In this document: in pieces, positions 36,215-47,680 of the stretch | Layout of the letters: each line of letters opens with the position of its first letter | Numbering within the stretch: the first letter of the stretch is position 1 | NCBI RefSeq assembly: GCF_000001735.4 | Contig: NC_003070.9 | Location: forward strand, 29,373,971 to 29,437,970 | Length of the DNA stretch: 64,000 nt | Source of the DNA: Arabidopsis thaliana | Taxonomy: Eukaryota; Streptophyta; Magnoliopsida; Brassicales; Brassicaceae | Direction of reading: 5' to 3' | Position numbers and translations under genes: made by a program | Notes under the pieces: model-generated | Databases searched by the model: none | What the model was told of the DNA's origin: nothing | Seen by the model: the letters and a program-made list of their open reading frames with translations, nothing else

Positions 36215-39200
36215 AGGATAATGATGATAATGAGTCTGTAACTTTGATGTTGTTGTGTTTCTTTTTCTTCTCTCAAGTTTCTTCTGTGTTTTCTCGTATG
36301 TTCTTATGAATAATCTCTGGACAATGGTCTAGATCCAGAGACAAAGACCTTAGTGTTTGATTCTTCTGTATTGTTCTCTGTTGTTTCTTTTGTTGTTGTT
36401 GTTTTTTTTTCTCACCTTATGTTGTTTGGGTTTCGGGAATGGAATTTCTGTTGTAAAAAATCGGGTTTTAAACCCGGTTTTGTCTTTGAATAAAAGTCTT
36501 CTTTAGTTCTTCTTACTGAGAAAATAGAATATTCGCAATTCATATAAATTATTACTGAATATAAATCCAAGATTTAGATGGGCTTTGTTTCTGTTTTAAC
36601 CTACTGATCAATCAAAGCCCATTAGTTTTCACTCTTCAGTCTTTAACAATCAGTTGTGGATGTGGTTTCTTATGGCTACATTGAAAAAGATGGAGACTTC
36701 TTTACTAGGGTTTTATTATTTTCATTTTTCAACGAAGCCCGTTTTTAAAAATCTCCTCACTCTCCGATCCCAACGAAAGAAAAAACTATCCAATCCGAAT
36801 CATTCACAAATAACAAAACTATCATCATAATAATATCTAAACAAACTTTATAGTAAAGCGTTAAATGATGTACGATCAGGTGTGTATGACACACTTTCTT
36901 AAAATAAAATAATATATACACCTTCTTAATTAAATAAGTTTTGCACCCTTGACATTTTGAATTTTTTTATCAAATAAATACATAGATGATAGATGATAAG
37001 GATTTTGATTTTTTGAAAGATAGACGATGATAAGGATAAGCAAAAAAAATAGTATGACTATAATTATTTAATATCTATAGTATGTTTTTCCGGCAGACAA
37101 TAAAAAACTCGAATAAATTGGTATTGCATTTAAAGTTTTATTTGACATAATTTATGGGTAATGCATTTATTTCACTTGATCAACACACCTTCTCAGACCT
37201 AATTCTTGGGCAAATCGACCGTAATTAATAGGAACATATACCCTATTATTTAATGTTCATCGTCACATGCATTTTGTTTCCAACAAAATTGTTTACTCTT
37301 ATAAACTTTCAATTAAACTCGGCTTATGTTGTTGACTTTTTAATAACAGAAGCCGATCCTAACACTTAAAGAGTTGACACGACTTAAAATGGCACAAAGG
37401 GTCAAAACTTAAAAAGCATTGGCTTTCATCCTTGTGCACGTGAATATATCATGACATTGAATTGCATGGAATCATCCGCACAAACGAAAACATTAGAAGT
37501 TACAAACACTATAGTTGAAAACACAATGACACATATATTTGTATGCAGAATCTTAAAATACACAAAATGAAAGAAAAGGTAAGTTTAGTAGAATCTGAAA
37601 TGGTATTTTATTTCAGTATGTAGAAAAAAAGAATCTAAAAGTGACATTATTACGGAAAGGAAGGAAATATTACACATATGAAAATTCCGTAAAACTAAGA
37701 TACGTTGTAAAAATGTTGGCCTTATTAATATATATGTAATTTAGATGGTTCGATAGATACTTTTCCCGAAATGTGTGATAAAATTTATGTTCTATTGACA
37801 AGTAGATATATGCAACGCATATAATTGAATTTTGCATTTATAATCGTTTCAAAATTATTCAATGGAAACGGGTAGACAAGTACCAAATATTTAATTCTTC
37901 CACCAGGAATTTACAACTAATTTATTTCAGAAAAATAACTATATTAACTGAGGGACTCAGAAATATGATTCTCCATCTAACCTTGCAATTTAATTTATAC
38001 TAGTATTTATTATTCGATGTAGCTTTCAAACACATTTTTTCTTTTTTTCTTATTTCTTATTATTCAATTTATGAAATTTAAAGTATTGTATTTATATATA
38101 GGGAGAGTTTATAGTACGAGATTTAAATAAATTGGAGAGAAGTTGACAAAAAAGAAGAAGAGACATGAATCTTTATTATATATGCATACATGGAGGAGCT
38201 AGCGGATGTTAGGAGCTTTCAAAGCTTGTTTTTATTTATTTTAATTTTTAGCTTCAGTGTTTTTTTTTCTCAAGAATAGTTTTAATTTGTTTGCATATGT
38301 AACAATTAGGTTCTATTTAGGCATGAGTTTAAAGGCTATGGACCGATTTATCCAAACATAAATACTTGTGTTGTGACTTGTGTAGTACAGTACTGATAGT
38401 CTGATACTCCAATAACTGCAGTTTTTAGATGAGACAATTTTTTATTGTAAATCGCAACCGCAAAACAAGAATGAAATTCGTTGTTCTATTTGGAATTTTA
38501 TTTTTAATTTGCACTGAAAATTGAATTTTATATGATGTCTAATAAACACACTAAAGTGTTATGTTTGTTTTCTCTGAAAACAAAAAGTAAACACAATCAA
38601 ACTAGCAAACCCTAAACGAAAAATATGGCTCATACGACGTTTTGGTTCTTAATTTAAAATGCATGATCACCCTCCTTGACTAATAGTAATTCGAGACATA
38701 GCTGAAGCAGTGATTTCTGACTTGACATTCTGATATTACCTAAAAGAAAAATAGAAAAGAAGAAAAAATCATTTCATACATGATACATCCTTCTCTCTCG
38801 GTGTCACGTACGGCTTTTTGTCGCTGTTCTTTATCATATCACATTATCACTAGACCGACAATTTCTCGAAATAATCACTAGACCAAAGTTCTATATTCCC
38901 CAATCATCGTTTTTCTTTTCCCCAATCGTCGTTAATCGTAAAGTGAATCACAAAGATATTTCTATTGACAAAGTAAACTATAAATGGTCACTTTTCATTG
39001 TGACTTTTCTTTTCATTAATTGAAAGAGCAAAAGAAAATATATTTATGCAAAACGTAGTAATATATCATCGATTCATATTGTTAAAAAGGGAGAAAATAA
39101 AGGTTGGGAATATATGAGGAAAATAGCCACAAAGAGTCGTAATTATAAACGAGGAAACGAAGCTCATGTCTCATGACATGACATGAGATAGGAGGCCGTT

Positions 39201-40189
39201 GAAAGGCTTTAACTATTTGAAAACTTAATAGAATTTCATTTCGAATATCTTAGTTTTTTTTTTTTTTAAACCAAAAAAAAAGAAAGAATAATAATGATTG
39301 TGGAAGGAGGTTGGTTAGTATTGTGTATATTTGTGTTATATAACCAAAAATGGGAGTAGGAGGAGTTAATGTGTGTATTAAAGTTGCATCGGCATTCATC
39401 AATTCATCAACCTTCCCTTCTCCCATCTTTAATTCTCTTTATTGTTTTCTCCATTTATTGACCTCTCTATTTCCCAACTCTTCTTCTCTCACTTCCTCCT
39501 CCTCCATCTTTATCATCATCATTAATCATTCATGTACATACACTTATACATACATACATACATACATCTATCCATAATCCATTCATATGATTTTACCAAC
39601 AACGAAGTGGTTTCTTTCTACTACAAGATGTGATAACAAAACGCTCTTCTTTATCGCATCATCATCTACCTAGCTACATGCATCATAATAAAGACTTACA
39701 TGCATCATACGTCTAGATGACAATATGGTGATGATGATGATGGTTGAGAGGAAAGCGAAAACAGAAAGAGAAGTTGGTTAGAACTTCACATCTAAGCATT
39801 TAAATGAGACTGTTTGGAGTTATTGAACACACCCAACTTGGAACTCACACATCATGTTTCACATTACTTCCCCCTCTCTTTTTAGTTTATTTTATTCCTC
39901 CATAAATTTTAAAATATCCAAATTAAAATACAATAGTTTCACTTTCAATTATCTAATTTATCAAACCATTTTTTTGTTATCATAATGGTATCTAATTCAA
40001 TTACTCCATATGAACCGGTAGAGACAATAACTCCCCTGGAGATTTTCCTTCATGTATATATATAGTGATGATCATCACGTTACTCTTTAAGTCTATCTGC
40101 TCATTTCCTCACACGATCAAAAAGATAGTTCAAATTTTTCTTTAAAGCTTAAGAAACCACTCAGTGGAAACCAAGACTAATTAAGGCTA
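36215..40189. other. 4-kb AT-rich intergenic region
   Basis: APUM7 3' UTR to about 36520, then AT-rich spacer. It includes an 8-bp inverted repeat CTCATGTC/GACATGAG at 39163-39187 and a (CATA)n microsatellite near 39540-39567. A TATATATATAG motif near 40055-40065 may be the TATA box of the next gene. No coding gene was seen. Confidence 0.5.
36462..36476. repeat. Perfect inverted repeat in APUM7 3' UTR
   Basis: CGGGTTT T AAACCCG, 13 bases before an AATAAA polyadenylation hexamer (36489-36494). It could form a small hairpin in the mRNA; function unknown. Confidence 0.5.
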
Positions 40190-40971
40190 ATGGTTTCTCG
40201 ACAAGAAGGAACCCTCTACTCTAGAAAGAGGGATTTCACAGTCTGTGGAGAAGAGTTTCACAATTCATTCAAGAAGAGCAAACAAGAAGATCAATCACAG
40301 AGCACTCTGTTCAATGAACGACCAAAATCGGAGAGTATGAGATCAATTACCTTTGATTTTGAACTTCATCTCCACACTCCTCTACCATCAGATTGGCAAA
40401 CTAAGGTATCTATATTCATATATGAATTGAAGTATCTTATATTTGTATCAATATGAAGATAAATATGCGTTATGATATGTGCATAAACATGCATCTAAAA
40501 CAACGATACTTATATTTTCAGGGATATTCAAGAACATCTGATGAGCATAGGGCATATCCCAAAGATCCAGTGATTTTTGGACAACCTAAGATGAGCCTAG
40601 ACCTTGAGCTGAACCTTTCACCTTCAGGTTCACCTTCACGAACCACAACGAAGAAATATGAATCCTCCTCAATTCACAATGAAACAGTATCATCATCAAA
40701 GATTAAAGTTTTGACGAACACAAGTAAGAAGAGCATAATTGGGACAGGACTAAGTCGATCACCATCCTGGCTAGCGTTTGAAGGTGGTGATGATAACGAT
40801 GTTGATCACAAGGGGCAAGAGATGGTAACAACAGTTTGCATGAAATGCCACATGCTGGTTATGTTGTGTACATCAACTCCTGTTTGTCCCAACTGCAAGT
40901 TCATGCACCCACACGATCACAGCTCTACAAAACTGTTTAAACCATCAAATTTGCTTAGGCTTCTATGCTAG
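40190..40971 (+). CDS. EAR-motif, zinc-ribbon protein of the GIR-like family (At1g78170)
   Basis: Exons 40190-40405 and 40522-40971 give 221 aa. Residues ~103-111 read SLDLELNLS, an LxLxL EAR motif of the type that recruits TOPLESS co-repressors. The C-terminus holds a compact Cys module CMKCHMLVMLCTSTPVCPNC (~182-201) followed by KFMHPH, the arrangement seen in GL2-interacting repressor (GIR1/GIR2) proteins. A basic stretch KKSK (~28-32) could act as a nuclear signal. Public labels call this locus an 'E3 ubiquitin ligase', but the Cys spacing is too short for a RING finger (only two CxxC pairs, no His), so transcriptional co-repression is the better inference. At1g22250 is the expected paralogue. 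Confidence 0.88.
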
Positions 40972-41559
40972 GCTCTTTCAAGGTTACTGAATCTATAAAA
41001 TTTGTACGGCAGATAATAAGCCAAGAGACTAGATATGGACAAAGTTATGTATATACTAAAAGTACCAGAAAGTTTGTATTAATTCTCTGCTTCTATGAAC
41101 GATCATGCTTTAGATCTCTAAACATATCAGTATTTTGCATTGAATTGTACTTGGGGAATAACACGTACACACGGAATAATATCAACTAGTATTGCACTAA
41201 AACATATATGGATACTGACTAAATAGCTTTATTCAAGGTAAGATATACCAGAGTTTGAGTTCCGAGTGTAGTCACTATCAATAATAGAACCAGAGGTAAA
41301 ATGGTTTAACTTGAATCTACCAATGGTTCAGTAGCAAGCGACGATGCTTGTGTTATTTGTACTATTGACATTAAATAAATTAACTAACCCCAAAACACTT
41401 TGGAGGGAAAATCTCGAAAATAGAAGTGGGACATTTTCATTTTCCGGGTAGAGTCAACTAATCATATATTGACACCTGTCACATTGAACCCTTCATTGAG
41501 AATCTGGCGTAGAAGTTTTGAAACTCAAAAAATCAAAAACAGAAAGAAGCAGAGAGACG
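40972..41559. other. Spacer
   Basis: 3' UTR of the EAR-motif gene and the short promoter of the next gene. No other gene was seen. Confidence 0.5.
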
Positions 41560-41951
41560 ATGGCGAGCAAAGACGAATTTTCCCGAGATCTCACTGCGAT
41601 TCGCTGCGCCAGAGCTACGATGCTTCTCTATTCACTTGCATCATCTCGCACAATCGATTCCGCCGGCGAGGTTAGTTCGATCCCTTCTTCTTCCGATTGG
41701 AATCGATTTTGCTACAATCGACTCTTAAATTACGAAATTGCCATGCGAAATCTCATCTCTGGTGTTTTGTTTAGAAGCAGGAGAAAGGAGAAACGCGAAG
41801 AGAGATAGAGGATCTGAGGAGAAAGCTTACCATGGTGAAGATAAAGATGAATCGGATTAAGCTTTGCGGATTGATGGAACTGCTTCTTCTCGTCTTTTTG
41901 GTACTGTTGCTTTCCACTTTCTTCCTTGTCTTCTTCCTTGGATCTACTTGA
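41560..41951 (+). CDS. Small tail-anchored-type membrane protein, 95 aa (At1g78172-like)
   Basis: Two exons, 41560-41670 and 41775-41951, join in frame at GAG|AAG. Residues ~38-58 are a charged helix (EKGETRREIEDLRRKLTMVK) suited to a coiled coil. Residues ~70-92 form one strongly hydrophobic helix (LMELLLLVFLVLLLSTFFLV and two more Phe) with only a Gly-Ser-Thr tail after it. That is the layout of a tail-anchored membrane protein with its N-terminus in the cytosol. No domain is recognised. The start was chosen because the MASKDEF context (GACGATGGCG) is a good plant initiation site. Confidence 0.75.
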
Positions 41952-42948
41952 TCCTTCCCTTGGAATCATCAGCTTATGCAACATTATGGTTATTAGAGTA
42001 AGGAAACTATTTTAGAAGTCGAGATTTGTGCAGTAGAAGAATCGGATAACTGTAGAAGTCAGTCATTAGTTTTAAAACTTAACGTTTGCATCTTCTAATG
42101 AATGAATCTTGTTATAAACACTTAACTATTTGAACTCTGGAGATTTAGTAGTTCTTCTTGCAATCATCTTCTTATATGCTTTTAACTGAATACATTATGC
42201 TCTTTCCTGAATGTGAAACTTGTTTTAGTACATCATCTTGCTTGGCTTTGACCTCTAGATATATAATTCTTGCTCCAGTCATCTTCTTGAATGCTTTCAA
42301 TTGAAAACATGAGTGCTCGTTCCTGAATGTTGTTAGCAGAGACTTACTGGTTGAGCTCTGAAGATCTTGTTCTTCTTGCAATCATCATCTCGAATGCTTT
42401 CAACTGAACATCATGCTCGTTTCTGAGTGTTATTTTTTCAAAGTCAGAGCAGCCTGAATCTGAGCTTTTCTCAGTTCCTCATCATGCTTGGCTTTGACCT
42501 CTGGAGATCTAATTCTTATTGCAACAATCTTCTTGTAACATCATGCTCATTCCTGACTGTTGTTATCAGAGGCCTCATATTCCTAGGCTTCATATTCTGA
42601 GCTTGGCTTCAGTTTCTCATTGTGATTGGCTTTGTGCTACAAAGAAAACGCCAAAGAAAAGGGACTTTGATTCAGATATCTCATATCTGCATCTTCTGCT
42701 GCTAAACCTATAATTAAGAGGGGTTAAAATCTTAGAAAACTCCATCTAACATATAGTTCCTCAGCATTATATCCTTTTCAGAATCAATAATTTCATGCTT
42801 TCCTTACCTTTACTTTTGGAGCCACAGAATTTAAAGTATAAAAAGCCCAAAAACGGTTCCACCGGTCCAACCACTCAATTTTGGCCGATTCCCACAAATT
42901 AGCTTTTCTCTACAAATTCAAATCAATTTTGCTCCTTTCATTATCCAA
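41952..42948. other. Spacer with pseudo-coding repeats
   Basis: Apart from the repeat array (42125-42640) this holds the 3' UTR of the 95-aa gene and the short promoter of the carrier gene. Confidence 0.5.
42125..42640 (-). pseudogene. Array of decayed coding-like repeats
   Basis: On the minus strand a module reading roughly NEHDVQLKAFKKMIARR followed by RSPEVKAKHDEELRKAQIQA recurs with decay. The first half has copies near 42160-42216, 42274-42341, 42378-42434 and 42521-42572. The second half has copies near 42228-42263, 42430-42510 and 42586-42636. Frames are interrupted by stops and indels, so this is not a working gene. It looks like a broken, internally repetitive, charged (coiled-coil-like) protein gene or part of a transposon. 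No parent family is recognised. Confidence 0.5.
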
Positions 42949-44555
42949 ATGTCAGGACTCGATATCTATCCTCACGATCCTTCTTCTTCTTCTTCGACCA
43001 GCTCTATCGATCTATCCAATGAAGCTTTCTTCAGCACCGGTGGTCTGTTTCTCGAACCACCAGGCGTTTCCTCTTCCTTCTTCGACTCTATCTCCTCCAA
43101 ATGCTCCGACTCAGAGCCACTGCATTTCCCCGGTTACTGGAGAAACAAAACCCGTCTCCGCTCCGGTAAGAACTTTATGTTCCTGTCCGTGAGCTTGAGT
43201 AAAGACAGATCTGAGCAGCAATGTAAGAAGGCTTTGGCGCAAAACGACGAAATTCCCGGCAAGGATAATCGAAAACGAAGTGTTATCGGTGGCGTGAGGA
43301 GACGCGGGACCATGAACACAAGGAAGCATCTCTGGGCTGGTGCTGTAGCTGCCATGGTTTCAAAGTATATATATTATTGAATCAGAGCGCATATAACTTG
43401 TTTGATGAAATGCCTGAACCAAAACCATGATTTTTTGTATTGGTATTAATATTACACTTTTTGTTGTTGATGATGGCAGAACATTCTTAGCTCCACTTGA
43501 GAGACTAAAGCTTGAATATACAGTTCGTGGTGAACAGAGGAACTTGTTGGTGGTTGCTAAGTCAATTGCAACTACACAGGGCTTGACTGGATTCTGGAAA
43601 GGTAATTTGCTCAATGTTCTTCGAACTGCTCCTTTCAAAGCCGTCAATTTTTGTGCCTATGATACCTATAGAAAGCAATTGCTTAAAATCGCTGGGAATC
43701 AAGAAGCAACCAACTTTGAAAGATTCGTTGCTGGTGCCGCTGCTGGGATTACTGCTACTGTGCTCTGCTTGCCACTCGACACTGTATGTTTTTGATTCCT
43801 TAAACCATTTTAGATCAAATATGACAAAGTTCTCTGCTTTAGAGTGACATAAGTCTACTGTTAGTGTTCGACAGGACAATTATGAGCATGTGTAACCAAT
43901 TTGACTGAAATGTGTTCTTCTACTGGCACAGATACGAACCAAACTAGTGGCTCGGGGTGGAGAAGCCTTGGGGGGAATCGGAGGAGCTTTTCGGTATATG
44001 ATCCAAACAGAAGGGTTGTTCTCCCTCTACAAGGGTCTAGTGCCGTCCATAGCAAGCATGGCTCTGTCCGGTGCAGTTTTCTATGGCGTTTACGACATCC
44101 TTAAGTCATCGTTTCTGCATACACCAGAAGGCCGGAAAAGACTGATAGACATGAAGCAGCAGGGACAAGAACTCAATGCTCTAGACAGGCTCGAGTTAGG
44201 ACCCATCAGAACTCTCATGTACGGTGCTATAGCAGGTGCTTGTACTGAAGTAGCCACTTATCCTTTCGAAGTAGTGAGACGACAGCTTCAGATGCAGATG
44301 GGTAAAAACAAGCTCAATGCTTTAGCTATGGGATTCAATATCATTGAAAGAGGAGGGATCCCAGCTTTATACGCTGGACTTTTACCTAGCTTGCTCCAGG
44401 TTTGCATAATACTTGTTTCATTACTAAACTCAACTTGTGTATCTACTGTTTCCAAAAGCTTGATATGTTCTGTTTCACATCTCCAGGTATTGCCTTCGGC
44501 TTCAATAAGTTACTTTGTCTACGAGTGTATGAAGATAGTACTTAAAGTAGAATAA
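42949..44555 (+). CDS. Mitochondrial substrate carrier family protein (At1g78180)
   Basis: Exons 42949-43364, 43480-43783, 43932-44399 and 44487-44555 give 418 aa. After a ~120-residue N-terminal extension rich in Ser, three Solcar repeats follow, each with the P-x-[DE]-x-x-[KR] signature: APLERLK (~144), LPLDTIR (~237) and YPFEVVR (~349). Each spans two membrane helices, giving the six-helix carrier fold of the organellar inner membrane. The long N-terminal extension could be a targeting sequence. It resembles the nucleotide/adenylate carrier branch, but the substrate cannot be assigned by eye. The 3' end faces the TRM112 gene, with 94 bp between stop codons. Confidence 0.92.
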
Positions 44556-44649
44556 CAAGATTATGATATTGGAAGAGTACTAGAGCTTAAAGAATCATCC
44601 ATTACACAATGCATTGCGTGATGAATCAATCTAAAACACAATGCTTAAT

Positions 44650-45024
44650 TTAAACTTCATCTTCGTGGAGAAGCATATTGGGAATTCCTTTGCTAACCGA
44701 AAACTTCCTACCGGTTTCTGGGCAGACGAGTGAGCCTTCCTCAAGGTGAAGCTCGAGCAACGCGTGGTGGAATTTCCTTAGGAATGTTTCGTCAGATTCC
44801 AGCGTCGTCGTGTCTGGTGCGTTATCGGGAAGTTCGGTGTATTCCATAGAACGTGCACCATCCACTAGAGCCTTCCAATCGATTTTGGCAAACATGTACC
44901 TGAGAAAATCCGGGTTGAAATCAACCTCTTTTACTGTTACCTTCTCCGCTTCGATTCGCAGAGGAAACTTGTTGACCACTCCTTTAATGTTGCAAGACAA
45001 CATATTGTGCACTATCAACCTCAT
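44650..45024 (-). CDS. TRM112B: TRM112-like zinc protein (At1g78190)
   Basis: A single-exon 124-aa protein, the usual length of TRM112. It starts MRLIVHNMLSCN and ends with the conserved CPETGRKFSVSKGIPNMLL, the zinc-binding and partner-binding segment. TRM112 is the obligate activator of several SAM methyltransferases that modify tRNA, rRNA and release factor eRF1. In yeast there are four Zn-ligating Cys; only LSCN and LVCP are seen here, as expected for many plant and animal members in which the N-terminal pair is lost. The paralogue At1g22270 (SMO2/TRM112A) is needed for organ growth. The promoter carries an AAGGCCCA site II motif (45172-45179). Confidence 0.93.
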   Translation of the reverse strand: MRLIVHNMLSCNIKGVVNKFPLRIEAEKVTVKEVDFNPDFLRYMFAKIDWKALVDGARSMEYTELPDNAPDTTTLESDETFLRKFHHALLELHLEEGSLVCPETGRKFSVSKGIPNMLLHEDEV

Positions 45025-46512
45025 CTTTTCTCCTTCTCTCTCTCTGCATCGAGCAAGAGACGCGCGACGAAGACGAAAAAATGTCTTGGTAGCTGACGAT
45101 GTACCCTAATGGACTTGCGAGCTTTTTATGAGTATTATGATTCAGTTTTTCTAAATGGGCCTTTTCCATGTAAGGCCCATAACTAGATACGAGAAGATCA
45201 GTAAAGTCTCCAAGTCTATGGTTGACAGTCAAGAGTCAACCGTTGACTATTTATGTGGCCAAGCAAAAGCATGGTTTTCGTTTTATTCTAGGATTATAAA
45301 TTAATCACAAATTTACAAAATATGTGATAACAACAAAAAGAAATAAATTTGCATAAGATTAAACACAAACTGACAAAAGAGTTCAAATAATCGAAATGAT
45401 AGAAAATATTGGAAAATTTCATGGAAAAAGTTTATTGTGTATATCAATTTAAGAAAGACAAACTTTTTTTTTTTTTTAATATACTAATATATATTTATGA
45501 GTTAATTACAAAATAGGCATTTATTTTGGTTATATATTTACTTTAAGGCACTTCTTACATAACATTCAAAAACAGATACTCTTCCCTGGTGAAAAGTCAT
45601 CTATATCCTCCAGTCATTGACATCATCTTCTCCAAAGAATTGTTGAATCACAGAAAACTCCCACGAAAAATATCCCAAATCCTACAACTTGCACTTTCCT
45701 ATTCTTCTTTTTCTTCCTTTATCTTTCCAAGAAACCAAAGCATAGACACATCAACTTGAAAGAGAGAAAGAGTTTGATTTGATTAAAACTAAAATTCAAT
45801 AAAATCTATAAATTTTTTTGCTTGGGTTCTCTATGTACTATCTTAGGGTTTAGTATTGTATAATTAAAAACGATTTTAAGTTTGCTTGAAAAATAATGAA
45901 GAAATTGATTTGGTCAGATTTTGCAACCATGCTCGATGAAGAAGAAGAGGAAAAGAAGAAAGGGGAAGAAGAAGAGGAGAAGAAGATAGGGGCAAAATTG
46001 TCTCAATTAAAGTAATAAGTCGACACTATTATATTCTACTGTAGAACATACCTATTTTGAAAGAACTTTATTTAAAATGCCTATTTTGAATATAAGCTCT
46101 ATATTTATTATTAAAGCAATATCAAAAACAATACCTTAGTTTGCTTTCCAAAATTTTAAGTTGGACTAAGATGTCAGTAAATTACCAAAAAATTAATTGT
46201 ATGCATTTGTGTTAAGCAAGTTACCAAAGTCAAATAGTTAATAACTTAATAACGTTAGATTTGGGTGTGAATAAAAAAAACCAAACCAGAATTATTAAAT
46301 TTGATTTCAGTGGATATAAATTTCTCTCAAGAAAACGACATTAACGAAGGAGAGCCAAAGCTTCGTCGTTGATCATTCCTCCGTAGTTGCGGAATTGAAC
46401 CCAACTTAGGGTTTGTTTACTTCTCATTTCTCTCTTCAATTTCGTCTCTTGCTTCCATTTCTCAACTCAAAATCGTAAATTTCGCGGATTTTTTTGTTCA
46501 ATTCAGAATCAA
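45025..46512. other. TRM112B promoter, TIR element and PP2C promoter
   Basis: The TRM112B leader and promoter are at 45025-45200, the TIR element at 45509-46088, and the PP2C promoter and leader (with an AACTTAGGGTTTG telo-box at about 46403) up to 46512. Confidence 0.5.
45509..46088. mobile_element. Small TIR element, probably non-autonomous (MULE/MITE-like)
   Basis: CAAAATAGGCATTTA at 45509-45523 is repeated inverted as TAAATGCCTATTTTG-like sequence (one base different) ending at 46088, and a second CCTATTTTGAAAGAAC occurs just inside (46051-46066). The interior is AT-rich and contains a 39-codon open frame on the plus strand (45897-46016) starting MKKLIWSDFATMLDEEEEE and then Glu/Lys-rich. 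I could not find a clean target-site duplication (left flank GAGTTAATTA, right flank AATATAAGCT), so the outer limits are uncertain. Confidence 0.45.
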
Positions 46513-47680
46513 ATGCCCAAGATCTGCTGCTCTCGTTCCGCTACACAAGTAAAAATCCAAACTTTTTTTCATTTCCTCAGTGTTTTCTGTAAAGTTTTGT
46601 GATCTTTGGTAATGTTTTAAGGTTGTGGTAGCACAAAAATCAAACTCGGGTAAAGGAAGAAACGGTGAAGGAGGAATCAAGTATGGATTTAGTTTGATAA
46701 AAGGGAAATCTAACCATTCAATGGAGGATTATCATGTTGCTAAGTTTACCAATTTCAATGGCAATGAATTGGGGCTTTTTGCAATCTTTGATGGTCATAA
46801 AGGTGATCATGTTGCTGCTTATCTGCAGAAACATCTCTTCTCTAATATCCTTAAAGATGTAAGCTTTATTAAAGATTGTTGCTTTTTTGTGTGTGTGTTA
46901 TGTATGTTTAGTATGTGTGATGATAGTTTGATGTTTACTTCTAGGGAGAGTTCTTGGTTGATCCTCGAAGAGCAATTGCGAAAGCTTATGAGAATACAGA
47001 TCAAAAGATTTTAGCAGATAATAGAACGGATTTAGAGAGTGGTGGTTCGACTGCTGTGACTGCGATTTTGATCAATGGGAAAGCTTTGTGGATAGCTAAT
47101 GTTGGTGATTCACGAGCTATTGTTTCTAGTCGAGGTAAAGCAAAACAGATGAGTGTTGATCATGATCCTGATGATGATACTGAGAGGAGTATGATTGAGA
47201 GTAAAGGTGGATTTGTGACCAACAGACCAGGTTAAGAGCAGCTTTTAGTGATCTTTCATTATATAAGGTTATTAGATATAAGGATGATTCTGATGTTTGT
47301 GAATTGAACAGGTGATGTTCCTCGAGTGAACGGTTTGTTAGCGGTCTCTCGTGTCTTTGGAGATAAAAACCTTAAAGCATATTTGAACTCAGAGCCTGAG
47401 ATTAAGGACGTAACCATTGATAGTCACACAGATTTTCTTATTCTGGCTAGTGACGGTATTTCGAAGGTAAAGTTGCGAATTGTAGTCTGGATTTGAGTAA
47501 AGGATAAATGGTGTTTATTGAAGTGAGTTTTTGGTTGAACAGGTGATGTCAAACCAAGAAGCAGTTGATGTAGCTAAGAAGTTGAAAGATCCAAAGGAAG
47601 CGGCGAGGCAAGTAGTTGCTGAAGCATTGAAAAGAAACAGCAAGGATGACATATCTTGCATTGTTGTCCGGTTTAGATGA
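46513..47680 (+). CDS. Protein phosphatase 2C (At1g78200)
   Basis: Exons 46513-46548, 46622-46858, 46945-47230, 47312-47466 and 47543-47680 encode 283 aa. All PP2C metal- and phosphate-site motifs are present: SMEDYHV (~43), DGHKG (~65), GGSTAV (~120), NVGDSRAI (~137), the Asp of ASDGISK (~230) and [10 protein letters not shown] at the C-terminus. It is a Mg/Mn-dependent Ser/Thr phosphatase of the short plant clade F-type, with no regulatory extension. The first coding exon is only 12 codons ([12 protein letters not shown]), accepted because it joins in frame and provides the only ATG. The related At1g22280 (PAPP2C) is reported to act on phytochrome; a similar role here is inference only. Confidence 0.94.

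Noticed and set aside
39163-39187. Inverted repeat CTCATGTC/GACATGAG
   Set aside because: Only 8 bp with a short spacer; it may be chance and no extended stem surrounds it.
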